From: VAXT01 sp963827725
GTDB lineage: Bacteria > Actinomycetota > Thermoleophilia > Gaiellales > Gaiellaceae
Direction of reading: 5' to 3'
NCBI GenBank assembly: GCA_963827725.1
Contig: CAWHBM010000001.1
Span: 868,001 to 932,000 of the forward strand
Length of the DNA stretch: 64,000 bases
Positions 60,140 to 64,000 of the stretch are shown one piece after another. A program made the position numbers and the translations under genes. How positions within the stretch are numbered: the first letter of the stretch is position 1; every line of letters starts with the position of its first letter. The notes below the pieces were generated by a model that ran no database searches, was not told the origin of the DNA, and saw nothing but the letters and a program-made list of their open reading frames with translations.

Positions 60140-63100
60140 ATGGAGCTGGAGATTGGGATCCTCGGTTCGTTCGAAGTATGGGCTGGCGACAATGTGGTTC
60201 AGCTCGGCGGACAGAAACAGCGCGCCGTCCTGGCCCTTCTGGCTCTTCATCCCGGTGAGGTGGTACCAAGCGAGCGGCTGATCACGGAGCTCTGGGGTGA
60301 AAGCCCCCCACCTACCGCTGCGACGGCGCTCCAGAACGCGATTTCTCAGCTCCGCAAAGCGCTCGGTGCCGACGTGCTCGAGACGCGGGCCCCCGGCTAC
60401 GCGCTCCGGGTCGACAAGGACGCGATCGACGCGCATCGGTTCGAGCGGCTTCTGCGCGAGGCCAACGAGAGCGGAGGCGGGACGCCGCGCCGACCTCCTG
60501 CGTGAGGCGCTCCAGCTATGGCGCGGCCCGCCGCTCGGCGACTTCGCATACGACGCCTTCGCGCAGAACGAGGCGGCCCGCCTAGAGGAGCTACGGCTGA
60601 CTGCAGCTCGAGGAGCGGATCGAGGCCGAGCTCGAGCTCGGCCGCAGCGGGGATCTCGTCGGTGAGCTCGAAGCACTCGTGCGGGAGAACCCGCTCCGGG
60701 AGCGTCCCCGCGGGCAGCTGATGCTCGCCCTCTACCGATCGGGTCGGCAGGCGGAAGCGCTCCAGGCCTATCAGGAAGCGCGACGCACGCTCGTCGACGA
60801 GCTCGGAATCGAGCCGACACCCGCGCTCCAGCAGCTCCACGCCTCGATCCTTCGCCAAGAGTCGGCGCTCCAACCGCAGCCTGTTGCCCGGGCCGGGAGA
60901 CGACAGTCTCGGCGAGGTGGTTCGAGCTCTCCTCGCTGGCCGGCTCGTCACGGTTCTCGGGCCGAGCGGTCCCACGCAGAATGGCTCGGACATCGCATCG
61001 CGTCTGGCCGACGCGTTCGACTGTCCCGACGAGCACCGGGGCGACCTCAGCCGCGTCTCGCAGTACGTGGCAGTTACCCAGGGAGTGGGCCCGCTCTACG
61101 ACGAGCTCCACGCACTCTTTGCGGAGACCGCTGACCCGGGGCCCGTCGAGCGTTTTCTGGCCCGTTTGCCTGAGGTTGCACGTGCAAGTGGAGCCGACCA
61201 TCAGCTGATCGTCACGACGGGCTACGGACGCGCACTCGAGCGCGCATTCGAGGATGCGGGGGAGGCTGCTGACATTGTCTCGTACGTCGCAATCGGCCGC
61301 GATCGTGGCAAGTTCGTCCATCGTGCGCCCGACGGCTCCGGAGACGGTCGTCTCGGTTCCCAACGCCTACACCGAGCTCTCCCTCGAGCAGCGTCCCGTG
61401 ATTCTCAAGATCCACGGCGAGGTCGACCCGCGCCCGGATCGCGATCGTGAGAGCTTCGTCGTCAGCGAAGACGACTACATCGGCTACCTCGCGCAAACCG
61501 AGCTGGCGAACGTCGTTCCGGTCACGCTCACTGCGAAGCTGCGGCGGAGCCATTTGCTGTTCATCGCCTATCCGGTCGTGGAGTGGAGCCTCCGGGTCTT
61601 TCTGCACCGCACATTCAGCGACCAGCCGATCAGCTATCGCTCGTGGGCGGTGCTTCCCGGTGCTCATCCGATCCAGCGCGAATTCTGGCGTCAGCGGGGC
61701 GTGCACCTCTACGACGTTGCGCTCCATGACTTCGTGGCGGACCTCGAACGTCGGCTGAGAGGACGTAGCCACGTGATCGGCGCTTCTCTCGGGAGCCCTT
61801 ACAAGGGGCTCGTTCCGTTCGAGGACACCGAGCTCGACGCCCTGCTCTTCTTCGGGCGCGAGCGCGAAAGCGAGATCATCGGAGCGAACGTGCTGGCCGC
61901 GCGACTGACGGTCCTGTACGGGCCGAGCGGTGTGGGGAAGACCTCGGTTCTCCAGGCAGGGGTCGCACATCGGCTCCGCCGGCGCGCTCGAAGGAACATC
62001 GAGGAAAGCGGACACCCCGAGTTCGTGATCGTCCTGTTCGACGCGCTGGAGCGACGATCCGGTCGCAGGACTGCGATCTGCCGTGCGGCACGAGTTGAGC
62101 GACTCTATTCGGGTCGGCGCTCCTCGACGAGCGCGACGGCGAGCCGCTCGGCCGAGACCCTCGCCCGATGGTCGCGATGCTCTCGCGTGCGACGTGCTGC
62201 TCGTGCTCGACCAGGCCGAGGAGTACTTCCTCTACCATTCCGACGAAGGAGGGCTTGCCGAGGAGCTGCCCGAGCTCGTCACTCGTCCCGGACTTCGCGT
62301 CCGCGTGCTCCTCTGTCTTCGCGAGGACGCGCTGGCCAAGCTCGACCGATTCAAGGGGCACATTCCGAATCTGTTCGGGAACTATCTGCGGCTCGACCAC
62401 CTCGACCGCCGCTCCGCGAGGGCAGCGATCGAAGGCCCGGTCGAACGCTACAACGAGCTCGCGAGGGAGGCCGGTCGGATCGAGCTCGAGCCCGCCCTCA
62501 TGGAAGCCGTTCTCGAGGAGACGGTGGCCGGGCGGGTCGATCTCGGAGAGGCAGGGATCGGAATTGCCCCCGGAGCGGCAGATGAGAGCCGGGTCGAGGC
62601 GGCCTACCTCCAGCTCGTGATGGAGCGTGTCTGGGACGAGGAGCGAGCGGCGGGGTCGAACACGGCTTGCGCGCCTCTACACTCGATCGACTCGGAGGCG
62701 CGGAGGAGATCGTCCGGGCCCATCTCCACCGGGCGGTGGACGCTCTGTCGTCCGCCCGAGAAGGACGTCGCTGCGGATGTCTTCCGCTACCTCGTCACGC
62801 CGTCCGGGGCAAAGATCGCTCACGGGGTCGGCGATCTGGCCGAATACACGGCCGTCGACGAAGAAGCGTCTCGCTGCCGGTCCTGACGATGCTCGGCCGC
62901 GAGCGCATCGTCAGACCGGTTGACGGAGCGGGCTCCGACGGCGCGCGCTACGAGATCTTTCACGACGTGCTCTGCCGAGGCGGTCCTCGCGTGGCGGCGG
63001 GAGCGCGAGCTCGACCGCGAGCGGCGCACGGCAGCTCGACGACAACGCCGCCTCCTTCTGGTTGCGATTGCGGCGCTCGTCGGGCTCGCGGCAATGGCGG

Positions 63101-64000
63101 CTGTTGCCGTCTACGCTCTGGCACAGCGTGGCGAGGCGCGGTCGAGCGCGCGCGCGGCTAGGGCGAGCGCGCGCACCGCCAGTGCGGGGGAGCTCTCGGC
63201 GCGTGCCGTCTCCGACCTGTCAATCGATCCACTGCGGAGCGTCGAGCGTGCGCTTCGAGCCGGAAAGCTCCAGCCGAGCCTCGCTGCAGAGGGCCTTCTG
63301 AGGACCGCCCTCATCGAGTCACGTGTGCGCAGGATCCTCGACGCGGGAAGAGGGCCGGTGAACGCGGCCGCGTACAGTTCCGATGGCTCACTCGTTGTGA
63401 CCGCCTCCGACGACGGCTCCGCGCGTGTCTTCCGCGCACGGGACGGTGCCCGGATCGCCACGTTGTCCCATGAGAACAGCGTGACGAGCGCTAGCTTCAG
63501 CGCCACCGGGCGCATGATCGTGACGGCGAGTCGAGACGGAACCGCGCGGATGTGGACAGCGTCAGGGCGGGAGCTTCGAAAATTCTCTCACGGAGCGCCG
63601 GTGCTCGACGCTGTGTTCACGCCGGACTCGCAGCTCGTCGTCACGATCGCGGGCGACGCCACTGTTCACGTGTGGAGCACCTCGGGCACGCAGAGCGACC
63701 ATGTGTTTCACGAACCTTTGGCACCGCGCAGCGTCGTGGTCAGTCCAGATAGTCGACGGGCGGTGGTCGTGGGTCGCGACCGATTTGTCCGTGTGTACGA
63801 CCTCGTCGGAGGACTCGGCTTGCTGTACTCGCTCGAGCATGGCGGCCCGGCGCTCAGCGCCGCGTTCGGCCAGAGCCCAGCGCTCCTTGCGACTGGAAGC
63901 GCCGACGACCTGGGTCGCACCTGGACGCAGACCGGCAGCCCTCGCTACAAACTGCCCCACGAGGGCCGCGTCGTCGACGTGGCTGTCAGTCCCGGCGGGC
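60140..64000 (+). CDS. BTAD/SIR2-like/nSTAND1/WD40 regulator, frameshifted and 3' partial
   Basis: Domains in order: a SARP-type winged helix (60140-60450; GGQKQRAVLALLALHPGE, LWGESPPPTAATALQNAISQ, TRAPGYAL); a BTAD helical domain to about 60860 (RERPRGQLMLALYRSGRQAE); a SIR2-like domain (60890-61770; LSRVSQYVAV, GPLYDELHALF, LIVTTGYGRALERAF, VILKIHGEVDP, FVVSEDDYIGYL, LLFIAYPVVEWSLRVFL); an nSTAND1-type NTPase (61790-62960; SPYKGLVPFED, Walker A LYGPSGVGKTS, Walker B VLLVLDQAEEYF); a membrane helix near 63060-63120; and WD40 repeats from 63350 past the end (VTASDDGSARVF, VTASRDGTARMW, TGSADD). About 11 single-base frame changes between 60470 and 62980 separate pieces that are each well conserved. 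ATG 60140 starts the winged helix. It may be a sensor that couples ligand or phage detection to transcription; that is inference. Confidence 0.8.

Overview
The window is 64 kb of high-GC chromosomal DNA. Gene content and order suggest a deep-branching actinobacterium, most like Thermoleophilia/Gaiellales. Pointers are the comEA-comEC-holA, lepA-hemW-hrcA-dnaJ-prmA-mtaB and phoH-ybeY-dgkA-cdd-era blocks, PolA without a proofreading active site, a phosphofructokinase with PPi-type residues, and many starts preceded by a -10 box at leaderless spacing. The lineage is inferred. I see no phage, plasmid, transposase gene or CRISPR array.

Layout. 1-9 kb: end of a YyaL-like gene, an exported sulfatase, a frameshifted S33 peptidase, a branched-chain amino-acid ABC operon (livGFHMK) and small genes. 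9-19 kb: leuS behind a leucine-codon leader peptide and terminator; a divergent ECF sigma/DUF4349/lipoprotein operon; comEA-comEC, holA, rpsT, murJ. 20-32 kb: a dense housekeeping run (lepA, hemW, hrcA, dnaJ, prmA, mtaB, HIT, yqeY, phoH, ybeY, dgkA-PAP2, cdd, era). 32-41 kb: deoC with a full and a half-size aldehyde dehydrogenase, a TolB-like protein, a TrpC-like protein without the catalytic lysine, a GT-C glycosyltransferase, a lipoprotein, a Tat protein and pfk. 41.8-47.4 kb: tRNA-Leu(CAA) and a second complete branched-chain system (livKHMGF). 47.4-56 kb: LarA-like and GNAT genes opposite polA, then rpsA, coaE and a lytic transglycosylase. 55.7-64 kb: a ribbon-helix-helix/micro-ORF/DUF4097 operon, a 163-bp fold-back element, an MFS transporter, DUF1360 and M23 genes, and a very large regulator that runs off the window.

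The most notable item is that last gene (60140 to the end): an SARP/BTAD DNA-binding module, a SIR2-like domain, an nSTAND1-type NTPase, a membrane helix and WD40 repeats, resembling STAND immune or stress sensors fused to a transcription factor. Next are the leuS attenuator-like leader and the fold-back element.

Several genes (S33 peptidase, livG, comEC, GNAT, coaE, M23, the STAND gene) change reading frame without stop-codon decay. Because coaE is normally essential, I read most of these as local sequence errors; their coordinates span the restored frames.
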